Source: Fimenecus sp045595185
GTDB lineage: Bacteria > Bacillota > Clostridia > Oscillospirales > Acutalibacteraceae
NCBI GenBank assembly: GCA_045595185.1
Contig: JAZNZX010000018.1
Coordinates: 1 to 22,904 of the forward strand
Length of the DNA: 22,904 nt
Direction of reading: 5' to 3'
The translations under genes and the position numbers were made by a program. Position 1 is the stretch's first letter; every line of letters starts with the position of its first letter. Positions 8,761 through 16,052 of the stretch are shown here, piece by piece. The notes under the pieces were generated by a model. The model did no database searches. It was not told the DNA's origin and saw only the letters and a program-made list of their open reading frames with translations.

Positions 8761-8768
8761 CATTCTAA

Positions 8769-9743
8769 TTAAAATGGAGTGTATAAACATTCAACATTTT
8801 CTTCACACATATCAAAATCACAATTAAATTCGAGTTCATCGTAATCAAGATTGTTGTTTTCAGCTACATGTTCAACAAGTTCATTATAGTTGCGCTTAGC
8901 GAAGTACATGTGAACGTGGTCGGAAATACATTCAGGATATACATATAACACAAAACTGGCGATAGCTACTATAATTGCAGCAAAATAAAGTTCAAATGTA
9001 CCGAGTACAAGTGCTGTAATTAGTAATATAATTGCTATAGGTTCAAGCATTGCATCAGCACGTTCCTTAAAGATTGAACCCGTTGTTAACGCGTGGGATA
9101 CTGTCTGGATTTCTGCCTTCTGACATACTGCAAGTGCAGCAAGTGATATATCGAAGTAGTTACCACGAAGGTATTCATCCATAGTAACGATACATCTTGT
9201 TTCATAACTGTTTTTACCCAGTTTAATTGATGAGTTGAGCATATCTGAATGCTTGTTGATATGTTCGCTGTATTTTATAATACAATCTGGAGAGAGAGAA
9301 ATGCGAGACATTTTTTTCATGATATCGGATTTGAGTTCCGTTTCAGAAACAGGGTCTTCTGTAACGTTTTTCATATAATCTTCAAAAAGATTCTTTACAT
9401 TTACATCTTTGACGATGCTCTTGGTTGCATCTTCGTCATCAAATAAGTTGAGACCAAAATTCATCTGGTGAAGATGATGGAGTCTTTCATAAACAGTGCT
9501 TCCGGAATTATCAAGGGCATTTTCTAAAATCTCCATTGCATTTCCATCGATAACAGAGTCTCTTACATATTGATGTTTTGCTACGGCATTCATACATCCT
9601 TCTACGAGTGCTTGCTTATCGTCAACAGAAACTTTGTAATCGTCAATCATGTTTCTGAGTTTTGTGGCAAGGTCCTTGTTTGAAGTGATGCTTGTGTAAA
9701 AAGCTTTGTAGTTTTCTGAGTTAAATACTGAATTGTTTTTCAT
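8769..9743 (-). CDS. Membrane-anchored paralogue, 324 residues
   Basis: This 324-residue protein is of unknown function. The helical N-terminal domain (NYKAFYTSITSN at 11-22, CMNAVAKH at 50-57) matches the start of the 222-residue protein at 7978-8646. It has an extra central helical insert (about 70-170) that the shorter protein lacks. YLRGNY at 191-196 and a TM hairpin at about 233-268 are followed by an acidic C-terminus. Topology is probably a large N-terminal and a short C-terminal soluble part on the same side, joined by the hairpin. ATG is preceded by CGGAGG at about eight bases. It stands alone between two terminators with its own box-containing promoter, so copy number and regulation suggest a duplicated transcription unit. 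Confidence 0.75.
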   Translation of the reverse strand: MKNNSVFNSENYKAFYTSITSNKDLATKLRNMIDDYKVSVDDKQALVEGCMNAVAKHQYVRDSVIDGNAMEILENALDNSGSTVYERLHHLHQMNFGLNLFDDEDATKSIVKDVNVKNLFEDYMKNVTEDPVSETELKSDIMKKMSRISLSPDCIIKYSEHINKHSDMLNSSIKLGKNSYETRCIVTMDEYLRGNYFDISLAALAVCQKAEIQTVSHALTTGSIFKERADAMLEPIAIILLITALVLGTFELYFAAIIVAIASFVLYVYPECISDHVHMYFAKRNYNELVEHVAENNNLDYDELEFNCDFDMCEENVECLYTPF

Positions 9744-9763
9744 GGTTGTTACCTCCGTTGTTT

Positions 9764-9816
9764 TATTGTAGCTTTATCATAACAATTGTTTTGGAAAAAG
9801 TCATAGGCTCGGCAGG
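9764..9816 (-). promoter_or_regulatory. Promoter of the 324-residue gene with shared upstream box
   Basis: The box CCTGCCGAGCC (9816-9806, minus strand) lies 35 bases before TATGAT (9781-9776), itself preceded by TGT. ACAATA (9769-9764) starts six bases after the -10. The arrangement matches the promoters of the genes at 7978-8646 and 11217 almost base for base in spacing. Confidence 0.65.
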
Positions 9817-9858
9817 AAAAAAACAGAACATCGGAAAGTATTTGAAATGACCGATGTT
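9817..9858 (-). terminator. Terminator after the PFK homologue
   Basis: An 8-bp stem AACATCGG/CCGATGTT (arms 9858-9851 and 9834-9827, loop 16 bases) is followed on the minus strand by CTG and seven T residues. It begins nine bases after the stop of the PFK-like gene. Confidence 0.75.
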
Positions 9859-9866
9859 TTCTTGCC

Positions 9867-10976
9867 TTAAAGGGACATTTCCATCGCACGCCAGTAACGG
9901 TTTTCATCAAACGCGTTTTCACATTCAAGTGCTTTTTCAATATCAAAATCCATAATATGGTTTTCTTGCATAACTATCACACGATTGCATTGTCCTTGCA
10001 GAAGCAAATGAACTGCTTCGTTACCCATATAACTTGCGATAACACGGTCCTTAGCTGTGGGAGAACCACCACGCTGGATATGACCAAGAATTGTTGCACG
10101 GGATTCGATTCCTGTTTCACTTTCAATTTTGCCTGCCATTTTTTCAACGCTACCAATACATTCAGCAACAACAATAATAAAGTGCATTTTGCCTGTAAGC
10201 TGTGTTTTCTTTATTCTGTCGATAACATCACGCTGAAAATCATATTCAACTTCAGGAATAAGAATTGAAGTAGCACCACAAGCAACACCTGCATTGAGCG
10301 CAAGATGACCTGCGTGTCTACCCATAACCTGAACAACTGTACAGCGGTCATGTGATTCTGATGTATCACGAAGTCTATCAATCATTTCAATAACTGTATT
10401 CGTTGCTGTATCATGACCAATTGAATATTCTGTACATGCAATGTCATTCTCAATTGTGGCTGGAATCGCAATACATGGAAAACCATGATTAGCAAAAGCA
10501 AGTACCCCGTTGAGAAAATTGCCACCACCAATAACAATAAGTGCGTTGATTCCGTAAGCTTTCAAGCGTTCAATAGTTCGGTTCAGTAACTCATCATCTG
10601 TGAAATTTGGACAATGGGCAGTGTGAAGTTTTGTACCGCCACACTGGATAATATCATTGACATTTTGAGTAATAAGGTCGATAAAGTCACCATAGACTAA
10701 TCCCATAAACCCATAACGAATGCCCACAACCTTTATGTTATTTGCAGCAGCAGTAAGCACCACCGCACGAATAGTTGCATTCATACCTGGAGAATCACCA
10801 CCGCTTGTCATAACAGCTATTGTTTTTACTGGCGGGATTTTGATTGGATTTTTACTCTTTCTTAAATAATAATAGTCTTTATTTTTGATTACATTGACTG
10901 TTTCATGAAGAGCTCTTTCCATTTTCTCCATCTGAGTTGGTGTAGAGAGACCATTGGACAATAATTTGTCATTCAT
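9867..10976 (-). CDS. 6-phosphofructokinase homologue with altered active site
   Basis: The fold and length are those of the PfkA family: TSGGDSPGMNATIR at about 57-70, IDRLRDTSESHDR, VMGRHAGHL and GHIQRGGSP are all recognisable. It carries about 50 extra N-terminal residues. Compared with E. coli PfkA numbering, the Mg-binding GGDGS loop reads GGGNF (Asp103 to Gly, Gly104 to Asn; residues 150-154 here), the catalytic base in TIDND is Glu (TIEND, Asp127 to Glu; residue 176), and Arg72 of the SAR segment is His. The fructose-6-phosphate site (Glu222-equivalent in VVAEC, the MGR arginine) looks kept. It therefore may bind sugar phosphate without normal ATP-dependent kinase activity, for example as a sensor. 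ATG is preceded by AAGGAGG, and its promoter carries the shared box. A housekeeping enzyme is less likely. Confidence 0.85.
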   Translation of the reverse strand: MNDKLLSNGLSTPTQMEKMERALHETVNVIKNKDYYYLRKSKNPIKIPPVKTIAVMTSGGDSPGMNATIRAVVLTAAANNIKVVGIRYGFMGLVYGDFIDLITQNVNDIIQCGGTKLHTAHCPNFTDDELLNRTIERLKAYGINALIVIGGGNFLNGVLAFANHGFPCIAIPATIENDIACTEYSIGHDTATNTVIEMIDRLRDTSESHDRCTVVQVMGRHAGHLALNAGVACGATSILIPEVEYDFQRDVIDRIKKTQLTGKMHFIIVVAECIGSVEKMAGKIESETGIESRATILGHIQRGGSPTAKDRVIASYMGNEAVHLLLQGQCNRVIVMQENHIMDFDIEKALECENAFDENRYWRAMEMSL

Positions 10977-11057
10977 AAAATTTTTACCTCCTTGTTATAT
11001 ATTGGTATTATTCAGGCTGATGTTTTATGGTTTGCCTTTGTGACATCTTGCACATTC

Positions 11058-11099
11058 ATTTTAATATGAAGGCTGACATAGTGTAAAAGGCTCGTCAGG
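11058..11099 (-). promoter_or_regulatory. Promoter of the PFK homologue with shared upstream box
   Basis: On the minus strand CCTGACGAGCC (11099-11089) lies 36 bases before TAAAAT (11063-11058), the same spacing as at the other three promoters. The leader is about 75 bases, longer than at the others, and lacks the ACAATA start. Confidence 0.55.
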
Positions 11100-11145
11100 A
11101 AACTTTTGGTTTGGATAATCATGAAGATATCTTGTTATTATTTTT

Positions 11146-11198
11146 CCTGCCGAGCCAATGCAAAAAATGGTGGCGTACATTAAAATAGAAATACAATA
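11146..11198 (+). promoter_or_regulatory. Promoter of the plus-strand operon with shared upstream box
   Basis: CCTGCCGAGCC (11146-11156) lies 35 bases before TAAAAT (11181-11186), and ACAATA (11193-11198) follows after six bases. It faces away from the PFK promoter, so the two boxes form a 14-bp imperfect inverted repeat (11089-11102 with 11143-11156) across a 40-base gap. The near-central 10-bp palindrome AAGATATCTT lies at 11124-11133. Confidence 0.6.
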
Positions 11199-11216
11199 TA
11201 TAAGGAGGTCATATTG

Positions 11217-11876
11217 ATGAAAGGTTGTATTATTCATGTAACAGAGCCTGATGGCAGAGAAACTATTTTGAAAGAATTTGTTAGCACCAGTGCATCGGTA
11301 AATGGCTACAAGATTTATATCAATGAAAATAATGATGTGATTTTTGAAGAGCCTAATAATCCGGTGAAGTGTTTTCCGGGTTTCAGTGGAGCAAAAGGAG
11401 TATTCGCGATGGAGGATAATCGTTTTGTTATTGTTTCACAGAATGAAGAAGTATACATATTTGGAAATAATGATAATGGACAGATTGAAGAAAAAACGAA
11501 AGTAGAACTTTATAGGTCAGAGAAAGAAGTATTTAAATATACCTGGGACCCATATTTTGAACATCCAAGTATTGTTCATGAAGCGACATTAAATGGCAAG
11601 CGACCTATTCGTTATTGGGATGCAAGTGATACAGAAAATTATTTTAAAGAGAAATTTTTTGATAAAAACTTTCATTTGTATGATAGGGAGGTGTATTTGA
11701 AATACATTGACGCTTGTAGCAGATATGGTGAAAAAAACATAAAAAAAGAGATATTGTTTTTGATGTGGATTTTAACACAACTGTATATCGAGATGGTGAT
11801 TATTATCGTCAGGATTTCGATGGATATAAAAGCTATGTCATTTATAAAACAAACGATTTTATTTATAATCCGATAA
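11217..11876 (+). CDS. Unrecognised protein, 3' part frameshifted
   Basis: As read in one frame it is 219 residues. I do not recognise the family. The first ~170 residues are a plausible soluble protein (strand-rich, with FGNNDNGQI and a Trp-Asp segment). After EKN at about residue 174 the reading becomes an unlikely hydrophobic tail (EILFLMWILTQ...). The -1 frame from 11738 instead gives a hydrophilic continuation (HKKRDIVFDVDFNTTVYRDG...) ending at TAA 11903-11905, which looks like the true C-terminus. The start is ATG at 11217 with AAGGAGG eight bases upstream; a TTG lies one codon earlier. It is the first gene of a three-gene operon with 11957-13057 and 13050-13469. Confidence 0.65.
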   Translation: MKGCIIHVTEPDGRETILKEFVSTSASVNGYKIYINENNDVIFEEPNNPVKCFPGFSGAKGVFAMEDNRFVIVSQNEEVYIFGNNDNGQIEEKTKVELYRSEKEVFKYTWDPYFEHPSIVHEATLNGKRPIRYWDASDTENYFKEKFFDKNFHLYDREVYLKYIDACSRYGEKNIKKEILFLMWILTQLYIEMVIIIVRISMDIKAMSFIKQTILFIIR

Positions 11877-11905
11877 AATTATCAGCAGATAGTACCATTA
11901 TTTAA
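11731..11905 (+). other. -1 frameshift site and continuation of the gene at 11217
   Basis: The sequence GAA AAA AAC (11730-11738) contains the heptamer A AAA AAC in the right register for -1 slippage. A second candidate, A AAA AAA, lies at 11741-11747. The -1 frame is closed just upstream by TGA at 11729-11731, so the switch must happen after it. From there that frame stays open to 11905. I see no clear downstream stem-loop, so a single-base loss in the A7 tract (or a sequencing error) is at least as likely as programmed frameshifting. Confidence 0.6.
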
Positions 11906-11907
11906 TT

Positions 11908-11925
11908 TATGTATGTTGATACATA
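11908..11925 (+). repeat. Small inverted repeat between operon genes
   Basis: A 7-bp stem TATGTAT/ATACATA with a 4-base loop lies three bases after the continued frame's stop. There is no T-run, so it is not an evident terminator; it could be an mRNA processing or stability hairpin. Confidence 0.3.
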
Positions 11926-11956
11926 TCAAACAAGATTTTAATAAGGAGATGGAAAA

Positions 11957-13057
11957 ATGAAAGTATTTAAAGAGATATGTAAGAGTAACTGGTATGTTAT
12001 TGCTACCACATTTTTATTAGTTTTATCAACAGAAGTTTTTTGTGGTATAATTAATTACAATAGTATTTGTTCTGATAAAGGTGTATTCCATTTTTACGGT
12101 AACATTTTTTTAAGATTCACATTCCTGATTGGAGGAGTGTTACTTGCATACTTTTTCGGTGGAATACTGAACCATGAATGTTCAGGTGTACTCGCACTGC
12201 TATTTACTGTTTTCACTATGATAAACAGTAATTCTATTTTATGGTATGTGTCAGGCCATAATGATTCTTATACTATTTTCGTTGTGTTGGCAATGATTTC
12301 TTTAGTATATTATTATGTAAATACATGTACCGATTCATTATCACATACCATTTTTTATTATTTTATGGTTACAGCCTTAGCTATTGCTTCCATTGACAAA
12401 ATCGAATTCTTTATAATCTTATTGGTTACAGTTTTGGTGTTTGCTACAAAATGGATGTTGGTCATATCAAAATCGGTAATAGTTGTAAATTATATTTGCA
12501 TTATAGCAGCAGTATTTGCATTAGCATATATGCTTGTTGAGCAAATGGATGCTTATCTTGGAATATTATATGTTGAAGGTGCGAGATTTCATCCTGAAGC
12601 AGTGATTTTGACAGCAAAAACCTTTGGTGAAGCAGAATGTTTTGAAGAAATAGCAAATGTAACATATATATATGTCCTGACAAATATTATTGGACATTTC
12701 GGCAAGATTATCGGTATAGTAATGTGTGCTATTATTATGTTGTTTGTTGTAAGTATCCTTGTAAAGTGCCTTAGTTTTTCTAACCTTGTGAAACCTGCAG
12801 ATATCGTTGTTGCGATGATGATTTCCGTCAAATGTCTTGCAGGAATTTTTGAAAATTTTGCAATAATCAGTGGTATGTATGTTCGTATACCAATTCTTGC
12901 TGATAACAGGGTGGGATATTTTGTTGTTGGTCTATTGTTAGGCTTTATGTTAGCTCCACGTGAAAAATTAGATTTTATGAAAGGCGTATTTTATACACTT
13001 TTGAGTGTTGGAGCAGAATGCAAAAATGATGAATGTGAGGTATATAAAAATGTATAA
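11957..13057 (+). CDS. Polytopic membrane protein, possibly divergent SEDS (FtsW/RodA-like)
   Basis: This 366-residue protein has about ten hydrophobic segments and a short soluble tail. Size and topology fit FtsW/RodA/SpoVE. The C-terminal third aligns by eye with that family: a loop around FHPEAVILTAKTFGEAECF, then YIYVLTNIIGHFGKIIG where FtsW has the segment ending in a Gly-rich turn, then FENFAIISGMYVRIPILADNRVGYF where FtsW has the N...GLLP...G..LPF.S.GG segment. The Asp and Glu residues conserved in that loop in active SEDS glycosyltransferases are not seen, nor is the LPF.SYGG motif intact. So it is either a degenerate SEDS protein or an unrelated transporter-like protein. ATG is preceded by AAGGAGAT. 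It follows the frameshifted gene by about 50 bases and overlaps the next by eight. Confidence 0.7.
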   Translation: MKVFKEICKSNWYVIATTFLLVLSTEVFCGIINYNSICSDKGVFHFYGNIFLRFTFLIGGVLLAYFFGGILNHECSGVLALLFTVFTMINSNSILWYVSGHNDSYTIFVVLAMISLVYYYVNTCTDSLSHTIFYYFMVTALAIASIDKIEFFIILLVTVLVFATKWMLVISKSVIVVNYICIIAAVFALAYMLVEQMDAYLGILYVEGARFHPEAVILTAKTFGEAECFEEIANVTYIYVLTNIIGHFGKIIGIVMCAIIMLFVVSILVKCLSFSNLVKPADIVVAMMISVKCLAGIFENFAIISGMYVRIPILADNRVGYFVVGLLLGFMLAPREKLDFMKGVFYTLLSVGAECKNDECEVYKNV

Positions 13058-13469
13058 TATTGCACGATTTTACGATGTTCATAAGGATTATTATGATACT
13101 GCATTAAAAGAAATTCAGTCGGGTAGGAAAAGTTCACATTGGATGTGGTATATTTTCCCTCAACTGAAATTTTTAGGACACAGTTATAAAGCAATTTATT
13201 ACGGTATGGAAAATATAGAAGAGGCAAAAGCATTTTATGAAGATGATTATCTTGGTGCGAATCTCAGAGAAATCTGTCAAGCTCTGCTTATGTGTGAGTC
13301 CGACAATGCATATGTTGTGATGGGATATCCAGACAACCTAAAACTTTGTTCAAGTATGACTCTGTTTTATTATGCCACAAAAGACCAGGTTTTTGCTGAT
13401 GTTCTTCAAAAATACTATGATGGTAAACAAGACGAATTGACCGCTTCCTATATTAATAATGGTATTTAA
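13050..13469 (+). CDS. DUF1810 family protein
   Basis: This 139-residue cytoplasmic protein has the DUF1810 hallmarks: an N-terminal ARFYDVHKDYYDTAL helix, SGRKSSHWMWYIFPQLKFLG at about 26-45, GYPDNLKL and the SSMTLF motif at about 100-105, and a final KYYDGKQDELT. The family's biochemical role is not established. I choose the ATG at 13050, which overlaps the upstream stop by eight bases and gives the usual family N-terminus. In-frame ATGs at 13026 and 13029 would add a few residues not typical of the family. It is the last gene before the bidirectional terminator. Confidence 0.85.
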   Translation: MYNIARFYDVHKDYYDTALKEIQSGRKSSHWMWYIFPQLKFLGHSYKAIYYGMENIEEAKAFYEDDYLGANLREICQALLMCESDNAYVVMGYPDNLKLCSSMTLFYYATKDQVFADVLQKYYDGKQDELTASYINNGI

Positions 13470-13553
13470 TTCTTGATTATAATAAAAAAATACTTTTCGG
13501 TGGAACAAAGATTTACGAAAGCTAATCATTGAACAGTTTTATTCCTTAATGAA

Positions 13554-13588
13554 AACAGCAGAGAAGATTGTTAGTCTTCTCTGCTGTT
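13554..13588. terminator. Bidirectional terminator between convergent genes
   Basis: A perfect 14-bp stem (AACAGCAGAGAAGA at 13554-13567 with its complement at 13575-13588, 7-base loop) has T-rich DNA on the plus-strand side (through 13602) and AAAA on the other, giving TTTT on the minus strand. It lies two bases from the stop of the convergent gene at 13591. The 84 bases between 13470 and the stem show nothing else. Confidence 0.85.
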
Positions 13589-13590
13589 GT

Positions 13591-14985
13591 TTAATGTTTT
13601 TTATTTAATTCATACTTTGTAATGTCATTATCATTTAAAACATCTTTATGTCTTTCATCATTTAAGAATCTTTTTAATAAGAATGTGAGAAAATATGGGA
13701 AGGTAAAGAATTTGCCATTGAAACCTATGTTTTTATTGGCAAGTTTAATTCCGTATTTTATATCAGAATATTGTTCTTTGGTTATTAATGAGTTTAAAGA
13801 TGGTGTTGATGCATCATCAGCTTTAACTTCAACAGGAATAAGAGAATCGGCATCACGAACAAAAAAGTCCATTTCTAAAGTACCTTTTTCATTTCGATAG
13901 AAATAAATCGGATAGCCTTGTTTAACAAGCATATCTCCAACAACACTTTCATAAATTGCACCTTTATATGTGTTGAAATTCTTGTTGTGACGCAGGTCAA
14001 CCTGTACTTCTTCATCCAACGAACCAATTAGAAGTCCGGTATCTCTGAAATAAATTTTATAATTATCAGGATTATAGTTACCTTTAAGTGGTAGTTCAGG
14101 AGTAGCCATACAATAACAAATATTGATAATTCCTGCGTTGTTGAGCCATTCTACGGTGCCCACATATTCTCTATTTCTTGCCCCACTACGAACTTTTGAT
14201 ATTTGAAACTTCTTATTGTCCTTACCAAGGAATACAGGAATTTTTCTGTATATATCTAATATTTTTCCCTTATCAAGTCCTTGGGCATATTTTGTGATGT
14301 CTTCTTCATAGTCGAGAAGAAGCTGCTTTTGAAGTTTTAATGTACCACTATAATTTTTTTGCTTGATAAATGTGAATACTACTTCAGGCATACCACCAAG
14401 CACCATATATTCTCTGAAATTTTCAAGCATAACATCATATTCAATGTTTGAAAGGGGAGTAACAGATATCATTTTTTCATATATGTCTTCAATCTGTTCG
14501 GCGCTATAGCCTTTTGCCCAAAGATATTCTTCAAAATCCAGTGAGTGCATTTCATAATCTTCTTTGTAACCAACACTATTGGATTCTATTTCGTTATAGT
14601 TAATACCCATAAGAGAGCCTGAACATATAACATCATATCTTCCGTCGAGCTTAAATGATTTCAAGCTTGTTGCACAATTAATGCAATCTTGAATTTCATC
14701 AAAAAAAATCAGAGTTTCGCCTACAGGGAATTTAAAATCAGGGTTTATAAGAGATATGTTTTTAACTATTGTATCCACATCAAATCCATCATCAAAAATT
14801 CCTTTATATTGTTTTTGAAGAGCAAAATTAATTTCAACTACTGATTTATAATTATGATTTGCAAAATGTTCAATTGCTTTGGTTTTTCCAATTTGTCGAG
14901 CACCCTTTACAATAAGTGGATATTTATCTTCTGATGCTTTCCAATTAGCAAGAAAACTATCAATTTTTCGAGTCAGTCTATCCAT
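13591..14985 (-). CDS. DUF4143-type AAA ATPase
   Basis: This 464-residue protein is of the widespread ATP-binding AAA_14/DUF4143 family. Walker A GARQIGKT is at 28-35 and Walker B LIFFDEIQD at 92-100. A CSGSLMGI segment follows, as in relatives. The C-terminal domain carries a nuclease-like PD-(D/E)XK pattern: AIYESVVGDML, then EMDFFV, then PVEVKA. Function in the family is unclear; roles in mobile or defence contexts have been suggested. The ATG at 14985 has AGGAGG at seven bases. An upstream in-frame ATG at 15009 lacks a good ribosome site. It is transcribed toward the shared terminator and stands alone, so no link to its neighbours is evident. Confidence 0.9.
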   Translation of the reverse strand: MDRLTRKIDSFLANWKASEDKYPLIVKGARQIGKTKAIEHFANHNYKSVVEINFALQKQYKGIFDDGFDVDTIVKNISLINPDFKFPVGETLIFFDEIQDCINCATSLKSFKLDGRYDVICSGSLMGINYNEIESNSVGYKEDYEMHSLDFEEYLWAKGYSAEQIEDIYEKMISVTPLSNIEYDVMLENFREYMVLGGMPEVVFTFIKQKNYSGTLKLQKQLLLDYEEDITKYAQGLDKGKILDIYRKIPVFLGKDNKKFQISKVRSGARNREYVGTVEWLNNAGIINICYCMATPELPLKGNYNPDNYKIYFRDTGLLIGSLDEEVQVDLRHNKNFNTYKGAIYESVVGDMLVKQGYPIYFYRNEKGTLEMDFFVRDADSLIPVEVKADDASTPSLNSLITKEQYSDIKYGIKLANKNIGFNGKFFTFPYFLTFLLKRFLNDERHKDVLNDNDITKYELNKKH

Positions 14986-15106
14986 ATTTGCACCTCCTAT
15001 TATATGCATAGTAAAAGTTTATCACAAAATTCTTGATATTTCAAGAGCGTATAATCACATTTTTCCTGCATTTTTTACGCGTATTTACACAAATTTCCTA
15101 ATTTTG

Positions 15107-15988
15107 TTATAATTCATTCATATCCGTTGTAATTTTAATATTGAATTTCATTGGTACGTGGTCTTTTTGCATATGGAAATAAAAGGGGAGGTCTAGGTGT
15201 TTTATGAGGCCTCTCCAAGAGGTCTGACCACAACGGGAACGGACAGTTTGCCACGATTTTACACCTTTGTTTCGTTTTGTTTCATATTCATTAGCTGAAC
15301 GAGGTTTTATTCGTTTATATTCACTTATGAATTCTTCTATGTAATTATTTGTGATTTCTTCTGCAGTTGGGCGAGTTGTTGGATAGTTTTGATTCAACCA
15401 TTCAGCCAAATTAATATTGTATTTTTGCTTGAAAACTGTGTGTGGTGGCATACCTTTTTTACGAAAATCTGAAACAGTTGGAGTTCGTCCTTCGTCTTCA
15501 ATAAACTGTTCAACTCTGTCACGAATAGACTTGTCAGACCAATGAATAAGTGGCAATTCGTCTGAAATATCCTTTAATTTCTCAATTATTTCTTCATTGC
15601 CTTTTGATTGTGAAAGTATGTAGATTGCTTGATTTAGAGCCGTTTTTCGTGTCATAGAGAAATATCCTTTCTTTCTATCTCTCCTAACATCTATCATCGG
15701 CACAGCATATGTTGAAAAACGCACGTCATGAGAAGTGTCGAAATTGTCAATTGCCTTGATAAGACCAATGCAACCAACCTGAAATAAATCGTCAGGATTT
15801 TCACCTCTGTTTGAAAATCTTTGAACAACTGAGAGTACAAGACGAAGATTGCCTTCAATGAGCTTTTGTCTTGCTCGTTTGTCGTCATTTTCTCGTATTT
15901 TTTTAAGTAATTCGATTTTTTCTGCCTCTTTTAAAACCTTAATTTTTGATGTGTCAACGCCACATATTTCAACTCTGCTGAACTGCAC
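15107..15988 (-). CDS. SigG-like sigma factor fragment fused to non-sigma C-terminus
   Basis: Residues 1-99 match sporulation sigma factor SigG: VEICGVDTSK at 6-15, GNLRLVLSVVQRF at 46-58, DDLFQVGCIGL at 66-76 and FSTYAVPMI at 91-99 (core-binding region 2). After that SigG's IGEIRRYLRDN (regions 2.4-3) is missing and no region 4 follows. Instead residues ~165-270 hold two units with the pattern PT-or-PRS, a helix, then SW/EW, which resemble the HTH-like repeats found beside HNH homing nucleases. It is 293 residues from a GTG at 15988, placed nine bases after AAAGG and matching SigG N-termini; an ATG at 15997 is the alternative. No sigE or spoIIGA lies beside it. It may bind RNA polymerase but choose different DNA, or act as a decoy. 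Confidence 0.75.
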   Translation of the reverse strand: MQFSRVEICGVDTSKIKVLKEAEKIELLKKIRENDDKRARQKLIEGNLRLVLSVVQRFSNRGENPDDLFQVGCIGLIKAIDNFDTSHDVRFSTYAVPMIDVRRDRKKGYFSMTRKTALNQAIYILSQSKGNEEIIEKLKDISDELPLIHWSDKSIRDRVEQFIEDEGRTPTVSDFRKKGMPPHTVFKQKYNINLAEWLNQNYPTTRPTAEEITNNYIEEFISEYKRIKPRSANEYETKRNKGVKSWQTVRSRCGQTSWRGLIKHLDLPFYFHMQKDHVPMKFNIKITTDMNEL

Positions 15989-16052
15989 AATAATCATCCT
16001 TTACTTTTTTATGTACAAATCAGCATAATTACGCATTACGAATTCCGAATTT

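Noticed and set aside
11089..11156. Long inverted repeat as a terminator hairpin
   Set aside because: The arms are two promoter boxes facing outward, the loop would be 40 bases and no gene ends there.
14999..15004. TATAAT just before the DUF4143 gene
   Set aside because: It abuts the AGGAGG ribosome site, so a transcript starting there would have almost no leader.
15060..15069. TTTTTCCTGC resembling the shared promoter box
   Set aside because: It lacks the GAGCC half, has no -10 at 35-36 bases and no plus-strand gene follows.
16000..16050. Sigma-G-type promoter before the SigG-like gene
   Set aside because: A CATAAAA sequence resembles the -10, but no matching -35 lies at the right distance.
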